Made by a program: the position numbers and the translations under genes. The notes below the pieces were generated by a model. That model was not told the origin of the DNA and searched no databases. It saw nothing but the letters and a program-made list of their open reading frames with translations. Shown piece after piece: positions 1 to 5,392 of a DNA stretch of 5,392 bases. The stretch's first letter is position 1; the number at the start of each line of letters is the position of its first letter. Origin of the DNA: Deltaproteobacteria bacterium (GTDB lineage Bacteria > Desulfobacterota > Anaeroferrophillalia > Anaeroferrophillales > Tharpellaceae); assembly GCA_030595135.1 (NCBI GenBank), contig JAUVDU010000145.1, positions 1 to 5,392 on the forward strand, in the 5' to 3' direction.

Positions 1-435
1 GCTGACAATAACCAACAGCTGGAAACCATCCTATCATCATATAAAAACACTATTGCCCAACCGGTTGCCGGCTATCTGAGTGCCAATAAGAAGTACCGGA
101 TCGGCGATCTCAGCGGAGCAGCGGAACTTTACAAAAACAACAATAAGGTTGCAAACCGTCACCTCAAAGATCTTGAACGCCTGGGCCTGGCCGTTATTCA
201 TTTCCAGCAAAAGGAGTATGCCAACGCCATCTCAATTCTTGAACAAATGCAGACCGAACAAAGCTTTATCAACGAAGATCTTTACCTTCTTTTGGGTCTC
301 AGCTACGAAAAAAGTAATCAACCTGAAAAAGCTGTTGCGACCTACGAAAACATGATCCAACTACTGCAAAACTCATTTTTTAAACCTTGGGCTCAAGAGC
401 GCCTGCTCAGCTTGAAGAATTTGGCAAAATCTTAA
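1..435 (+). CDS. TPR-repeat protein, C-terminal part (5' end outside window)
   Basis: The reading frame is open from base 1 to a TAA at 433-435, giving the last 144 residues of a protein that begins to the left. The visible part is helical and TPR-like: a YLSANKKYRIGDLSGAAELY helix pair at about residues 25-44, LAVIHFQQKEYANAISILEQ at about 64-83, and DLYLLLGLSYEKSNQPEKAV at about 93-112. These show the small/large residue spacing of TPR units, and the C-terminus ends in WAQERLLSLKN. TPR domains are scaffolds for protein-protein contacts. The style resembles YfgM-like periplasmic TPR proteins, but no catalytic motif is visible and the N-terminus, which would show a membrane anchor or signal peptide, is missing. 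The first internal ATG (247) lies inside a TPR unit and is not the start. The next gene also encodes a TPR protein on the same strand, so the two may be functionally linked. Exact family is uncertain. Confidence 0.8.
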   Translation, partial: ADNNQQLETILSSYKNTIAQPVAGYLSANKKYRIGDLSGAAELYKNNNKVANRHLKDLERLGLAVIHFQQKEYANAISILEQMQTEQSFINEDLYLLLGLSYEKSNQPEKAVATYENMIQLLQNSFFKPWAQERLLSLKNLAKS

Positions 436-444
436 TTGTTTTAT
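431..444 (+). repeat. 14-base direct repeat, copy 1
   Basis: CTTAATTGTTTTAT occurs here and again at 548-561 without a mismatch. This copy includes the TAA stop of the upstream TPR gene. The two copies bracket 103 bases that contain the hairpin at 513-549. The match is read directly from the sequence. Whether it is a target-site duplication, a segmental duplication or chance in AT-rich DNA is not decidable from one copy. Confidence 0.75.
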
Positions 445-512
445 TGCTATTACCTAGAAATTACTGACAATTAAAACCATCTCTCACTTTTCAACCAACA
501 ATACCTAGGAAC

Positions 513-549
513 AGCCCTCAAACGAGCTTTTAAAGCGGGTTCGAGGGCT
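513..549 (+). terminator. Imperfect hairpin, possible terminator or REP-like element
   Basis: The left arm (513-529) pairs with the right arm (533-549) in 14 of 17 positions around a 3-base loop. There are 7 outer pairs (AGCCCTC with GAGGGCT), an A/C mismatch, 3 pairs, a GA/GG internal loop, and 4 inner pairs (GCTT with AAGC). The hairpin is followed by TAATTGTTTTAT, which is T-rich but not a clean T run, so intrinsic termination or attenuation after the upstream TPR gene is possible but not strong. On the minus strand the flank is not T-rich. The GAGGG of the right arm would be the only Shine-Dalgarno for a TTG at 553 and would be sealed in the stem. The same shape also fits a dispersed palindromic repeat. 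The pairing is seen; the role is inferred. Confidence 0.5.
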
Positions 550-561
550 TAATTGTTTTAT
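548..561 (+). repeat. 14-base direct repeat, copy 2
   Basis: This is the second exact copy of CTTAATTGTTTTAT, starting in the foot of the hairpin's right arm and ending 3 bases before the ATG of the next gene. Collapsing the two repeats into one would leave the upstream stop codon 12 bases from that ATG, an ordinary operon junction. Confidence 0.75.
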
Positions 562-564
562 CAG

Positions 565-1377
565 ATGCAGCAAACTATCATCAAAACAGCAGTTTCCCGT
601 TGTGATCTCCGCAAGAGAGCTGGAGTAACTTTTGCTATTCTTTTTTGCCTCATCTGCGGTTTGGGGTGCACTCATACCCCTCCCCCACCCGAGAGGCCTG
701 AACTCTCTAAGCAATTCTATAATAATTTGCTGACCGCGTTCTCGGCCCGGGACTACGCTCTGGTCAAAACCGGTTTACAAAAAATAGAAGAGGCCGGCAT
801 TGAGGACAAACGTACGCTCTACCTCAAGGCTATGGTTGCCTTAATTGAAAACAGAACGGAAGATGCGATTACAGCTCTCAAAGCAGCCTTGGTTTTCGAC
901 CCCGAATATGCCGAAGCCCACAACACTTTGGGCAGCATCTATATGCAGCAAAAACGTTTCGCTGAGGCCGAAACGGAGTTCATTGAGGCCTGTAGCAACG
1001 CGAACTACCAGACTCCAGAAAAGGCCTACCTTAATCTGGGCAAGCTCTATCAACTACAAGATAAAAATGAGCAGGCCCAAGGCTGTTATATTAAGGCAGC
1101 AACGATCAACCCTGACTATTTTCCTCCACATTATGAGCTCTGTTCGCTCTATATCAGTTTAAATAAATTTGAACTAGCTGCTCAAGAAGCCGAAAAAGCC
1201 CGGCAATTATCCCCTGAACATCCCGGCGTCTGGCTCCAAATCGGGGAAATTGAAAAAGCCCAACAAAATGATTACGCCGCAATAGAGGCTTTCAGGCAAG
1301 TCTTAGAACTACAGTCGATCGGCAGTTTTGCCGATCGTGCCACAATTCAATTGAACTTACTGACAAATGCAAAATAA
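565..1377 (+). CDS. PilW/PilF-like TPR protein, probable lipoprotein
   Basis: The product has 270 residues. A basic N-region (RKR at 16-18) precedes a hydrophobic stretch (residues 19-34) and a cysteine at 35 followed by a proline-rich linker (PPPP). That layout suggests a type II lipoprotein signal, but GLGC departs from the consensus because the -3 residue is Gly and the -4 is Cys. About five TPR units follow, at roughly 80-113, 114-146, 152-183, 184-216 and 218-251. The YQTPEKAYLNLG segment (148-159) resembles the TPE-AY-N-G signature of PilW/PilF, outer-membrane lipoproteins that assist type IV pilus secretin assembly. No pilus gene is nearby, so a general TPR lipoprotein is the alternative. 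ATG 565 was chosen as start although it has no clear Shine-Dalgarno. An in-frame TTG at 553 is the only other upstream option and would use GAGGG from the hairpin. The reading frame and TPR content are certain; the PilW assignment is moderate. Confidence 0.8.
   Translation: MQQTIIKTAVSRCDLRKRAGVTFAILFCLICGLGCTHTPPPPERPELSKQFYNNLLTAFSARDYALVKTGLQKIEEAGIEDKRTLYLKAMVALIENRTEDAITALKAALVFDPEYAEAHNTLGSIYMQQKRFAEAETEFIEACSNANYQTPEKAYLNLGKLYQLQDKNEQAQGCYIKAATINPDYFPPHYELCSLYISLNKFELAAQEAEKARQLSPEHPGVWLQIGEIEKAQQNDYAAIEAFRQVLELQSIGSFADRATIQLNLLTNAK
1316..1337 (+). other. Perfect 9-bp stem-loop inside the 3' end of the TPR gene
   Basis: CGATCGGCA (1316-1324) and TGCCGATCG (1329-1337) are exact reverse complements around a GTTT loop. 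It lies within coding sequence, about 40 bases before the TAA and about 75 bases before the lysS ATG. No T run follows, so a standard intrinsic terminator is unlikely. It could stall a ribosome or polymerase or protect the 3' end of a processed mRNA, or be incidental. Confidence 0.6.
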
Positions 1378-1413
1378 CGACAAAACACTATAAACTCCAG
1401 GTATACAACAACC

Positions 1414-2907
1414 ATGAATCAAGATAGCGAAAACAATTTGCGCCAACAACGCATCAATAAACTTGAACAGATTAGGGAGTTGGGAGTCAACCCCTTCGCC
1501 AACGATTTTACACCGTCAACCACGGCGGCAGCCGTACTCAAAGAGTACAGTGAACAAGAAGCCGAAACGCTCGAAGAAAATGCCCCACCGGTAACCGTTG
1601 CCGGACGCATTGTCTCATTGCGACATTTCGGCAAAGCCGCTTTTGCCCACATTCAGGATCGCAGCGGTAAGGTTCAAGCCTATATCCGCAAGAACCTGAT
1701 TGGTGAGGAAAACTTCAAAATTTTCAAGCTCTTTGACATCGGTGACACGATTGGAGTCAGCGGAACAATATTCAAGACCCGAACCGGTGAAGTCACAATT
1801 CAAGCGACCAACGTCCGGATGCTGTGCAAATCACTGCGACCACTACCGGAAAAATGGCACGGCTTAAAAGATATCGAAACCCGCTACCGGCAGCGTTATG
1901 TCGACTTAATCGTCAATCAGGAGGTTCGGGAAACGTTTGTCAAAAGAACGCAGATTATCGATATCATCCGGGATTTCTTTAAGGAAAGAGAGTTTCTTGA
2001 AGTTGAAACACCGATGATGCAGACGGTTGCCGGCGGCGCTACGGCCCGACCCTTTACCACCCATCATAATGCTTTAAATCTCGATTTAAACTTGCGTATC
2101 GCTCCTGAATTATATCTCAAGCGACTGGTAGTCGGTGGTTTTGAAAGGGTTTTTGAAATCAACCGCAATTTTCGCAATGAAGGCATCTCAATCAAGCATA
2201 ACCCGGAATTCACGATGATTGAATTCTACCAGGCCTATGCCACCTATCTCGACTTGATGAGCATAACCGAAGAACTTTTTGTCACTATATGTCGCACCGT
2301 AAACAACAGCGACTCCCTCGTTTATCAAGGTCAGGAGATAAACTTCACGCCACCGTGGGATCATTTAACGGTTATCGAATCTATTGAAAAATACGCCGGA
2401 ATTGCTCCCGAAAGACTCCAAACACGAGAAACAGTACTGGAAGTTATCGAAGAAATCGGACTTGAAATGGCCCCTCAGGAGAGAGAGTGTTACGGTAAAT
2501 GTCTGATGAAACTATTTGACGAAAAGGTCGAAGAGCAGCTTATCCAACCGACCTTTATTACCGATTACCCAGTTGCTATTTCACCTCTTTCGCGAAGAAA
2601 TGACTCTAACCCGGAAGTAACCGACCGCTTTGAACTTTTCATCGCCGGTCGAGAGATGGCAAATGCTTTTTCCGAGCTTAATGATCCGCTGGATCAGAGA
2701 GAGCGCTTTGAACAACAACTTAAAGAGAAAGCGGCCGGCGACCAGGAAGCCCACCAGTTTGATGCTGATTATCTGCGGGCTCTGGAGTACGGCCTCCCGC
2801 CAACCGCCGGTGAAGGTATCGGTATCGACCGATTAGTAATGCTCTTTACCGATGCCGCATCAATCCGTGACGTCATCCTTTTCCCGCTCCTCAAACCGGA
2901 ACAGTAA
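1414..2907 (+). CDS. lysS: Lysine--tRNA ligase, class II (LysRS)
   Basis: This is a cytoplasmic enzyme that joins lysine to tRNA-Lys using ATP. The protein has 497 residues, close to the roughly 500 usual for bacterial class II LysRS, so it looks complete. An N-terminal helix (about 8-23) leads into RINKLEQIRELGVNPF. The OB-fold anticodon-binding domain spans about 60-145 (VTVAGRIVSLRHFGKAAFAHI onward up to LRPLPEKWHGLKD). The catalytic domain starts near 150 with TRYRQRYVDLI. Class II motif 1 is around FLEVETPMM (194-202), motif 2 around VFEINRNFRNEGIS (246-259) with HNPEFTMIE (262-270), and motif 3 is GEGIGIDRLVMLFT (466-479) with its conserved arginine. Near the C-terminus ELNDP (421-425) is also typical. 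The ATG has only a weak Shine-Dalgarno (CAGG about 12 bases upstream), but the next in-frame Met would delete the N-terminal helix. A TATAAA at 1389-1394 has no good -35 partner. The gene sits 36 bases after the TPR gene and 11 bases before the permease. Confidence 0.97.
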   Translation: MNQDSENNLRQQRINKLEQIRELGVNPFANDFTPSTTAAAVLKEYSEQEAETLEENAPPVTVAGRIVSLRHFGKAAFAHIQDRSGKVQAYIRKNLIGEENFKIFKLFDIGDTIGVSGTIFKTRTGEVTIQATNVRMLCKSLRPLPEKWHGLKDIETRYRQRYVDLIVNQEVRETFVKRTQIIDIIRDFFKEREFLEVETPMMQTVAGGATARPFTTHHNALNLDLNLRIAPELYLKRLVVGGFERVFEINRNFRNEGISIKHNPEFTMIEFYQAYATYLDLMSITEELFVTICRTVNNSDSLVYQGQEINFTPPWDHLTVIESIEKYAGIAPERLQTRETVLEVIEEIGLEMAPQERECYGKCLMKLFDEKVEEQLIQPTFITDYPVAISPLSRRNDSNPEVTDRFELFIAGREMANAFSELNDPLDQRERFEQQLKEKAAGDQEAHQFDADYLRALEYGLPPTAGEGIGIDRLVMLFTDAASIRDVILFPLLKPEQ

Positions 2908-2910
2908 GGG
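2905..2910 (+). promoter_or_regulatory. Shine-Dalgarno overlapping the lysS stop, sets a TTG start
   Basis: TAAGGG uses the lysS stop codon TAA as its first three bases and sits 8 bases before TTG 2919. This spacing supports the TTG as the start of the permease gene and suggests that its translation is coupled to termination of lysS. Confidence 0.65.
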
Positions 2911-2918
2911 CTATCACT

Positions 2919-4151
2919 TTGCGGTTTGAACTATTTATTGCATTACGTCATCTATTGGGGCGGCGTAAACAGATCTTTATCTCACTGATCTCCATGATTT
3001 CGATCTTGGGGATTGCCCTAGGCGTCATGGCCCTGGTCGTGGTCATCGCGGTCATGAGCGGCTTTGAAAAAGAGCTGAAAAAGAAGATTCTCGGCAATAC
3101 GGCCCACATCATGGTCATGAAATATGGCGGCGGCATCAGCAACTACAAAGATCTGACCACTACCATCGGCCGGATCGACGAAGTCGTAGAGGCGGCCCCT
3201 TTCATCCTTAACCAGGCGATGCTGACACATGGCCGCCAGGTCAATGGCGCCGGCATTCGCGGTATCGATCGAGATCATGATCCTTTACGCAAGAAACTTG
3301 AAGGGATGCTGGTTGACGGACGCTTTTTCTCGGCCCTAGATGAGAGCCAAAATCGTACTCCGGAAATTATCCTGGGCAGTGAACTGGCCAAAAGTTTAGG
3401 CGTTAAACCGGGCTCCAGCTTACGCTTAATCGCCCCCGGCGGCTCGCCGACACCATTAGGTCTGGTACCGAGAATGCAACGTTTTGTAGTTGTTGGCACT
3501 TATACCTCGGGCATGTACCAGTACGACTCGGCCCTGGCCTATACAACTCTGGAGGCCGCGCAAAAATTTTTCGCCCTGCCCGGTCAGGTCTCCGGGATTG
3601 CCATCGAAATCGAAAAGCTCTATGAGTCCGGAGCCGTCGCTGAAAAAATTCGTCAGGAATTGCCCTATCCCTACTGGGCTCGTGACTGGATCAGCATGAA
3701 CCGTAACCTTTTTGCAGCTCTTAAACTTGAACGAATCACCATGTTTATCATCTTGGCGCTGATTATTATGGTGGCCGCCTTCAATATTATCTCAACCCTG
3801 ATCATGGTGGTCATGGAAAAACATAAAGAGATTGCGATTCTCAAGACTATGGGGCTCTCTGCCTTTCGCATAATGCGTATCTTTGTCTGGGAGGGGATGA
3901 TAATCGGTTTTGCCGGAACCATCTTAGGCTTAGCCGGCTCTCTGGTTCTCTGCGAAATTCTTAAGCGCTACGACTTCATCACCCTGCCGGGCGATGTCTA
4001 CTACTTTGAGACCTCCCTGCCGGTTGACCTGCAGATATTCCACCTGGTTGCGACTGCGGGCCTTTCACTGGTGCTCTCCTTTGTGGCGACCCTCTATCCA
4101 TCTTTTCACGCCTCCCGCCTGTTACCGGCTGAAGCCTTACGCTATGAATAA
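2919..4151 (+). CDS. lolC: Lipoprotein-releasing ABC transporter permease, LolC/LolE family (LolF-like)
   Basis: This inner-membrane permease partners LolD to extract outer-membrane-bound lipoproteins and hand them to the periplasmic chaperone LolA. The length of 410 residues is typical. The topology is that of the MacB/FtsX class: TM1 at about 20-46, a large periplasmic domain at about 47-270, then TM2 (273-298), TM3 (318-345) and TM4 (371-395). The segment KHKEIAILKTMGLS (301-314) after TM2 is the cytoplasmic coupling region, and the protein ends in the conserved YPSFHASRLLPAEALRYE. In the periplasmic domain, SPTPLGLVPRMQRFVVVGTY (176-195) matches the pattern TP-x-G-x-x-P of the E. coli LolC Hook that binds LolA. 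The N-terminal ALRHLLGRRK is a family trait. Start TTG is preferred because of TAAGGG at 8 bases and because it retains this N-terminus. No second permease lies beside lolD, so a homodimeric LolF arrangement is inferred; lolE could lie elsewhere. Confidence 0.93.
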   Translation: MRFELFIALRHLLGRRKQIFISLISMISILGIALGVMALVVVIAVMSGFEKELKKKILGNTAHIMVMKYGGGISNYKDLTTTIGRIDEVVEAAPFILNQAMLTHGRQVNGAGIRGIDRDHDPLRKKLEGMLVDGRFFSALDESQNRTPEIILGSELAKSLGVKPGSSLRLIAPGGSPTPLGLVPRMQRFVVVGTYTSGMYQYDSALAYTTLEAAQKFFALPGQVSGIAIEIEKLYESGAVAEKIRQELPYPYWARDWISMNRNLFAALKLERITMFIILALIIMVAAFNIISTLIMVVMEKHKEIAILKTMGLSAFRIMRIFVWEGMIIGFAGTILGLAGSLVLCEILKRYDFITLPGDVYYFETSLPVDLQIFHLVATAGLSLVLSFVATLYPSFHASRLLPAEALRYE

Positions 4152-4155
4152 GGAG
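4150..4155 (+). promoter_or_regulatory. Strong Shine-Dalgarno (AAGGAG) overlapping the permease stop
   Basis: AAGGAG begins within the permease TAA (4149-4151), making TAAGGAG with the stop codon. It lies 6 bases before ATG 4162 but 35 bases before the lolD ATG, so by spacing it serves the mini-ORF rather than lolD directly. Confidence 0.6.
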
Positions 4156-4161
4156 ATCGGG

Positions 4162-4194
4162 ATGCTTAAAGATCAGAGTGGAAAGCTCTCATGA
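4162..4194 (+). CDS. Candidate 10-codon mini-ORF coupled to lolD
   Basis: ATG 4162 opens MLKDQSGKLS and closes at TGA 4192-4194, which overlaps the lolD start as ATGA (4191-4194). It has the best Shine-Dalgarno in the window (AAGGAG, 6-base spacing), while lolD itself has only a weak GGA (4180-4182) 8 bases before its ATG. The arrangement fits a translational coupler that delivers ribosomes to lolD. The peptide shows no recognisable motif and need not have a function. The frame and sites are seen directly; translation is inferred. Confidence 0.35.
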   Translation: MLKDQSGKLS

Positions 4195-4859
4195 TTAAAG
4201 TGGAGGCTTTAAAAAAAAGTTTTTTTCTCGACAAACGCGAAATTTCCGTTTTAAAAGGGCTTGATTTTACAATTGAAGCCGGAGAACGTATCGCTATCTG
4301 TGGAGAATCGGGTACCGGTAAAAGCACCTTATTACAAATCATCGGTTCGCTTGACAGACCGACCAGCGGCAGCGTCACTTTTATGGGAACGAATATCTTT
4401 TCCCGCTCCGAAAAAGAGCTGGCAAAATGGCGTAATTTAAGTCTTGGTTTTGTTTTCCAATTTCACCACCTGCTCCCGGAATTCAGCGCCCTGGAAAATG
4501 TCATGACCCCGGTCTTGATCAATAATTTATCGATGCCCGAGGCCAGAAAAATGGCTTGCCGACTCCTGCAAAAAGTCGGGCTTGAAGAACGCCTGAACCA
4601 TAAACCCGGGGAACTCTCGGGCGGAGAGCAACAACGAGTGGCCCTGGCCCGCGCCTTGATCATGCGACCTCAGGCGGTTTTGGCTGATGAACCAACCGGC
4701 AATCTTGATGCCAACACCAGTCAGGAGATAGTCGATCTACTCTTGGAGTGCAACCGGGAAGACAACACCACGTTGTTGCTGGTCACCCACAGTCAACGCC
4801 TGGCGGCCCAAATGGATCGTACTATCTTTATCGAAAACGGCCTGATTGCAGAAACCTAA
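4191..4859 (+). CDS. lolD: Lipoprotein-releasing ABC transporter ATP-binding protein LolD
   Basis: This is the cytoplasmic ATPase that powers lipoprotein extraction by the permease encoded just upstream. At 222 residues it is of normal length for LolD and carries the full ABC set: Walker A GESGTGKST (38-46), Q-loop Gln 90 in FVFQFHHLLPEFSALENV (87-104), signature LSGGEQQR (142-149), Walker B AVLADE (162-167), D-loop NLDA (171-174) and H-loop His 200. The FQFHHLLP-F-ALENV stretch after the Q-loop is characteristic of LolD as opposed to MacB or FtsE. No other start is possible upstream, because a TAA at 4167-4169 is in frame and no ATG, GTG or TTG lies between. The first two bases of its start codon are shared with the end of the mini-ORF, and translational coupling is likely. 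Codons 7-12 run through an A8-G-T7 tract. All catalytic residues are present, so it should be active. Confidence 0.97.
   Translation: MIKVEALKKSFFLDKREISVLKGLDFTIEAGERIAICGESGTGKSTLLQIIGSLDRPTSGSVTFMGTNIFSRSEKELAKWRNLSLGFVFQFHHLLPEFSALENVMTPVLINNLSMPEARKMACRLLQKVGLEERLNHKPGELSGGEQQRVALARALIMRPQAVLADEPTGNLDANTSQEIVDLLLECNREDNTTLLLVTHSQRLAAQMDRTIFIENGLIAET
4211..4226 (+). other. A8-G-T7 homopolymer tract near the lolD start
   Basis: Eight A, one G and seven T follow each other at codons 7-12 of lolD, read in frame as TTA AAA AAA AGT TTT TTT. Runs of this length are prone to polymerase slippage and to sequencing error. The downstream frame is intact and conserved, so the assembled length is probably right. 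Confidence 0.7.
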
Positions 4860-4897
4860 TTTTTAACATTTTTATTAAAATATACTTTTTAACATAA
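4860..4897 (+). promoter_or_regulatory. AT-rich lolD-bamA spacer with a 10-base direct repeat
   Basis: The 38 bases contain only three C and no G. TTTTTAACAT occurs twice, at 4860-4869 and 4886-4895. A TATACT at 4881-4886 resembles a -10 box, but no -35 box lies at the right distance. No Shine-Dalgarno precedes the bamA ATG. An in-frame TAA at 4895-4897 directly before that ATG excludes an earlier bamA start. A secondary promoter or an AT-rich, unstructured ribosome entry region is possible; neither is shown. Confidence 0.3.
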
Positions 4898-5392
4898 ATG
4901 ATATACACCTCTATTATTCGACAAAACTTTCGCAGCCTGTTGCTAATAACAGGACTCCTGTCGGTACTTCTCTGCTTTTGCTGCCCTTCTCTAACTGGGG
5001 CCTCTGAAGAGAGCTTCGAGGAAAAAACGGTTGTCGAAATTGTCGTTCTGGGTAACCAGAAAGTTACTAAAGACACGATAACCGACAAGATGAAAACCAA
5101 AGTCGGAGATCAGCTTTCAACAACCACCCTGGATCAGGATCTCAAGGCTCTTTTCAGCTTAGGCTTTTTCGATAACTTGATGATCAACCTGGCAGCCGTC
5201 GGAGACGGGGTGGAAGTCGCGATCATTGTGGTTGAAAAACCCACCATCAGTGCAATCGTCATCAAAGGCAATAAAAAAGTAAAACGTAAAGACCTGCTAA
5301 AAGAGATCACCCTCCATACCTTTAACATTCTCAATGAAGAACGGCTCCAGGAGAGTCTTGAAAAAATGAAGGCCTACTATCAGGAGGAAGGT
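4898..5392 (+). CDS. bamA: Outer membrane protein assembly factor BamA, N-terminal part (3' end outside window)
   Basis: The frame runs from ATG 4898 off the right edge, giving 165 residues. A signal peptide is visible: a basic N-region (R9, R12), a hydrophobic core LLLITGLLSVLLCF (about 14-27) and a likely signal peptidase I site at LTGA/SEE (about 36). It is rich in cysteine (CFCC), but Phe or Cys at -1 makes a lipobox unlikely. POTRA 1 spans about 45-114 (VVEIVVLGNQKVTKDTI, then GDQLSTTTLDQDLKALFSLGFFDNL, then VAIIVVEKP). POTRA 2 begins near 116 (ISAIVIKGNKKVKRKDLLKEI) and continues to the edge. The GN-K-V and LF-LGFFDN patterns are typical of POTRA domains. BamA inserts and folds outer-membrane beta-barrels with help from BamD and other lipoproteins. 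The barrel is not in view, so another Omp85 member such as TamA cannot be fully excluded, but the lolD-bamA neighbourhood favours BamA. The start has no Shine-Dalgarno. Confidence 0.9.
   Translation, partial: MIYTSIIRQNFRSLLLITGLLSVLLCFCCPSLTGASEESFEEKTVVEIVVLGNQKVTKDTITDKMKTKVGDQLSTTTLDQDLKALFSLGFFDNLMINLAAVGDGVEVAIIVVEKPTISAIVIKGNKKVKRKDLLKEITLHTFNILNEERLQESLEKMKAYYQEEG

Noticed and set aside
444..471. Possible promoter TTGCTA (444-449) and GACAAT (466-471) in the spacer before the PilW-like gene
   Set aside because: Each box matches only four of six consensus bases and the hairpin lies downstream, so the evidence is no better than expected in AT-rich DNA.
505..714. 69-residue open frame on the minus strand over the hairpin and the PilW-like start
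   Set aside because: It is antisense to a well-supported gene and reads through the hairpin; its composition follows from the opposite strand. No ribosome site or family motif supports it.
1360..1394. Possible lysS promoter: CTGACA at 1360-1365 with TATAAA at 1389-1394
   Set aside because: The spacing is 23 bases, too long for a standard sigma-70 promoter, and no other -35 match fits the TATAAA.
1378..1413. T-box or other lysine-responsive leader before lysS
   Set aside because: Only 36 bases separate lysS from the preceding stop, far too little for a T-box or lysine riboswitch.
3018..3278. 86-residue minus-strand open frame inside the permease gene
   Set aside because: It lies wholly antisense to the conserved permease coding sequence, and its Asp/His-rich sequence is what antisense reading of Val/Met/Ile codons gives.
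4211..4226. A8-G-T7 tract as a genuine frameshift or pseudogene in lolD
   Set aside because: The frame continues with all ABC motifs intact and normal length, so there is no disruption.

Overview
The window reads as a stretch of chromosomal, Gram-negative envelope and translation genes, all on the + strand. It is dense and co-directional, of intermediate base composition, with no tRNA, rRNA, CRISPR array, transposase or phage gene visible. The order TPR genes, lysS, a LolC/E-type permease, lolD, bamA is one I associate with Desulfobacterota (the former Deltaproteobacteria). That assignment is inference from gene order and protein style, not from a database match.

Layout. Positions 1-435 hold the 3' end of a tetratricopeptide-repeat (TPR) gene that enters from the left. 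A 129-base spacer (436-564) follows. It carries a strong imperfect hairpin (513-549) and lies between two exact copies of a 14-base direct repeat (431-444 and 548-561). Positions 565-1377 encode a PilW/PilF-like TPR protein that is probably a lipoprotein. Positions 1414-2907 encode a complete class II lysyl-tRNA synthetase (lysS). After an 11-base gap, 2919-4151 encodes a LolC/LolE-family permease starting with TTG. A 10-codon mini-ORF (4162-4194) has a near-ideal Shine-Dalgarno and ends inside the start of lolD (4191-4859). After a very AT-rich 38-base spacer, the 5' part of bamA (4898 to the right edge) encodes a signal peptide, POTRA 1 and the start of POTRA 2.

How the genes fit together. 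The permease and LolD should form the inner-membrane ABC exporter that extracts lipoproteins and passes them to LolA. BamA is the core of the machine that folds outer-membrane beta-barrels. The PilW-like protein would be a client of the Lol pathway if its lipobox works. LysS is a housekeeping gene located at the head of this envelope cluster.

I do not see a novel multi-gene system here. The points most worth a second look are small. One is the hairpin element between direct repeats, whose removal would leave a tight operon junction. Another is the coupled mini-ORF ahead of lolD. A third is the single hook-bearing permease with no lolE next to lolD, which suggests a LolF-type homodimeric exporter.
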